Positions 63,205-64,000 of a stretch of DNA of 64,000 nucleotides are shown piece by piece. The notes below the pieces were generated by a model. The model worked only from the letters and a program-made list of their open reading frames with translations. It ran no database searches and had not been told where the DNA came from. Source of the stretch: Agromyces sp. NDB4Y10 (GTDB lineage Bacteria; Actinomycetota; Actinomycetes; Actinomycetales; Microbacteriaceae). A program made the position numbers and the translations under genes. The stretch spans positions 186,001 through 250,000 of the forward strand of contig NZ_LQGY01000014.1 of assembly GCF_001620055.1 (NCBI RefSeq). The letters run 5' to 3'. Every line of letters begins with the position of its first letter. Position 1 is the stretch's first letter.

Positions 63205-64000
63205 TCACGCGGCGCCGCGGGCCGTCGGCGAGAGGTCGAGCGCCTGGTCGCGGAGCAGGTCGAGCGCGTGCTGGATGGCTCCGGTCGCCACGCACGCGTC
63301 GCCCAGGCGCGACGGCCGCAGCTCGGGTGCGGCGGGGTCGTCGCTCGTCGCGAGGAGCGCCGCGGTCCGATCGACCACGATCGGCATGGCGGTGGCCGCG
63401 GCGCCGCTCACGATGACGCGGTCGACGTCGAGCAGGTCGCTCAGTACGAGGCAGATCCGGGCGAGGCGGGCGGCGAGGCGGTCGACGATCGCCACGGCCG
63501 CCGGGTCGCCGGCGTCGGCGGCGCGCGCGACGTCGGCTTCGGTGAGGGCGTCGGGATCGAGGCCGCCGAGCGCGCTGTCGGCCGGCAGCCCGTCGCGGAT
63601 CGCGTCGACCGCCCAGCGGCGGGCGAGCAGGGCGAGGCCGTCGGCCGAGCCGACGCCGTCGACGTGGTCGAGGAAGCGGAGCTCGCCCGCACCGCCGCGG
63701 CGGCCGCGGACGAGTCGGCGGTCGATCATGAGGCCGGCGCCCATGCCCTCGCCGACGATGAGCGCGATGAACGAGTCGACGTCGAGCCCGCCGCCGAGCG
63801 GCACCGAGGCTTCGGCGATGGCGGCGAGGTTGGCGTCGTTCTCGACCACGACGATCGCCGCCGTGCCGCGGAACTCGTCGACGTAACCGGGGTTGGTGAG
63901 GCTCCAGAACGGGTTCTCGGCGGGGGAGACGCCGTCCGCATCGACCGGGGCGGGAACGGCGACGGTGAGCGCGAGGAGTTCCGACTCCGAGGCGCCCGCG
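63205..64000 (-). CDS. ROK-family protein (partial, cut by right edge)
   Basis: The minus-strand frame is open from the right edge down to a TGA at 63205, giving about 264 residues of C-terminal part. It has the ROK features VPAPVD, VENDANLAAIAEA (substrate Asp), LIVGEGMGAGLMIDRRLVRG, and a GxxGELRFLDHVDG block where the zinc-ligand CxCGxxGC motif is absent. ROK proteins are sugar kinases or NagC/XylR-type repressors; without the N-terminus the two cannot be told apart. Missing zinc cysteines and weak catalytic fit lean to a repressor. Confidence 0.85.
   Translation of the reverse strand, partial: AGASESELLALTVAVPAPVDADGVSPAENPFWSLTNPGYVDEFRGTAAIVVVENDANLAAIAEASVPLGGGLDVDSFIALIVGEGMGAGLMIDRRLVRGRRGGAGELRFLDHVDGVGSADGLALLARRWAVDAIRDGLPADSALGGLDPDALTEADVARAADAGDPAAVAIVDRLAARLARICLVLSDLLDVDRVIVSGAAATAMPIVVDRTAALLATSDDPAAPELRPSRLGDACVATGAIQHALDLLRDQALDLSPTARGAA

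Overview
The window is high-GC DNA with actinobacterial gene style: GTG starts, strong GGAGG ribosome sites, many TetR, PadR and LuxR-type regulators, an HspR (HAIR) operator and hairpin terminators without T-runs. The constant recurrence of GGCATCC/GGATGCC and the gene content suggest Microbacteriaceae (Agromyces/Microbacterium-like). That placement is inferred from style, not from a marker gene. No rRNA, tRNA, CRISPR array, integrase or transposase was seen. Nearly all of the DNA is coding. Both edges cut a gene: a PadR regulator on the left and a ROK-family protein on the right.

Layout. 1-6.1 kb holds small regulators, an SDR with a divergent HTH regulator, and an MMPL exporter divergent from a TetR gene across a 15-bp-arm palindrome. 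6.15-6.34 kb is a truncated tetR remnant. 6.34-11.57 kb is an accessory island of visibly lower GC with four tightly overlapping minus-strand genes: DNA adenine methyltransferase, calcineurin-like phosphoesterase, ORC/CDC6-like AAA ATPase, and an unknown Rossmann-like protein. This is the best candidate for an undescribed system, probably anti-phage defence. 11.6-14.3 kb is an HspR-controlled ClpC-like ATPase with a palindromic repeat inserted inside its coding sequence. 14.4-15.9 kb holds a hydrolase and a DUF1801 protein. 16.1-22 kb is a monoamine catabolism operon (flavin amine oxidase, APC permease, MoaF-like protein, aldehyde dehydrogenase) with a divergent TetR regulator and a twin operator.

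22-31.9 kb holds a lipoprotein, a LuxR regulator, an unknown 384-residue protein, a TetR/SDR pair, a NarL-type two-component system, a DUF2306 protein, a flavodoxin and a SnoaL-like protein. 31.9-33.7 kb is a TetR-glycosyltransferase operon. 33.9-37.3 kb encodes a large secreted phosphodiester glycosidase/phosphoesterase fusion behind a Fur/Zur-like palindrome. 37.4-48 kb is core-like: PutP symporter, Fpg/Nei glycosylase coupled to a NYN-like protein, hydrolases, a thioredoxin-reductase-like flavoprotein with a divergent cupin regulator, lipoprotein, VOC, TfoX and GNAT proteins. 48-49.7 kb is an ACC deaminase with its GntR regulator and a perfect 14-bp palindrome. 49.8-54.6 kb holds VOC proteins, an amino-acid permease, an ATP-dependent DNA ligase and a DHFR-like reductase. 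54.7-64 kb has a membrane protein, a second two-component system, a histidine phosphatase, a membrane-anchored HExxH protein, an unknown protein, a WYL regulator divergent from an epoxide hydrolase, and the partial ROK gene.

Most catabolic or export genes here sit next to their own regulator, with a palindrome in the shared promoter. Start codons were chosen from ribosome sites, family N-termini and operator positions. All functions are read from motifs by eye, with no database search.
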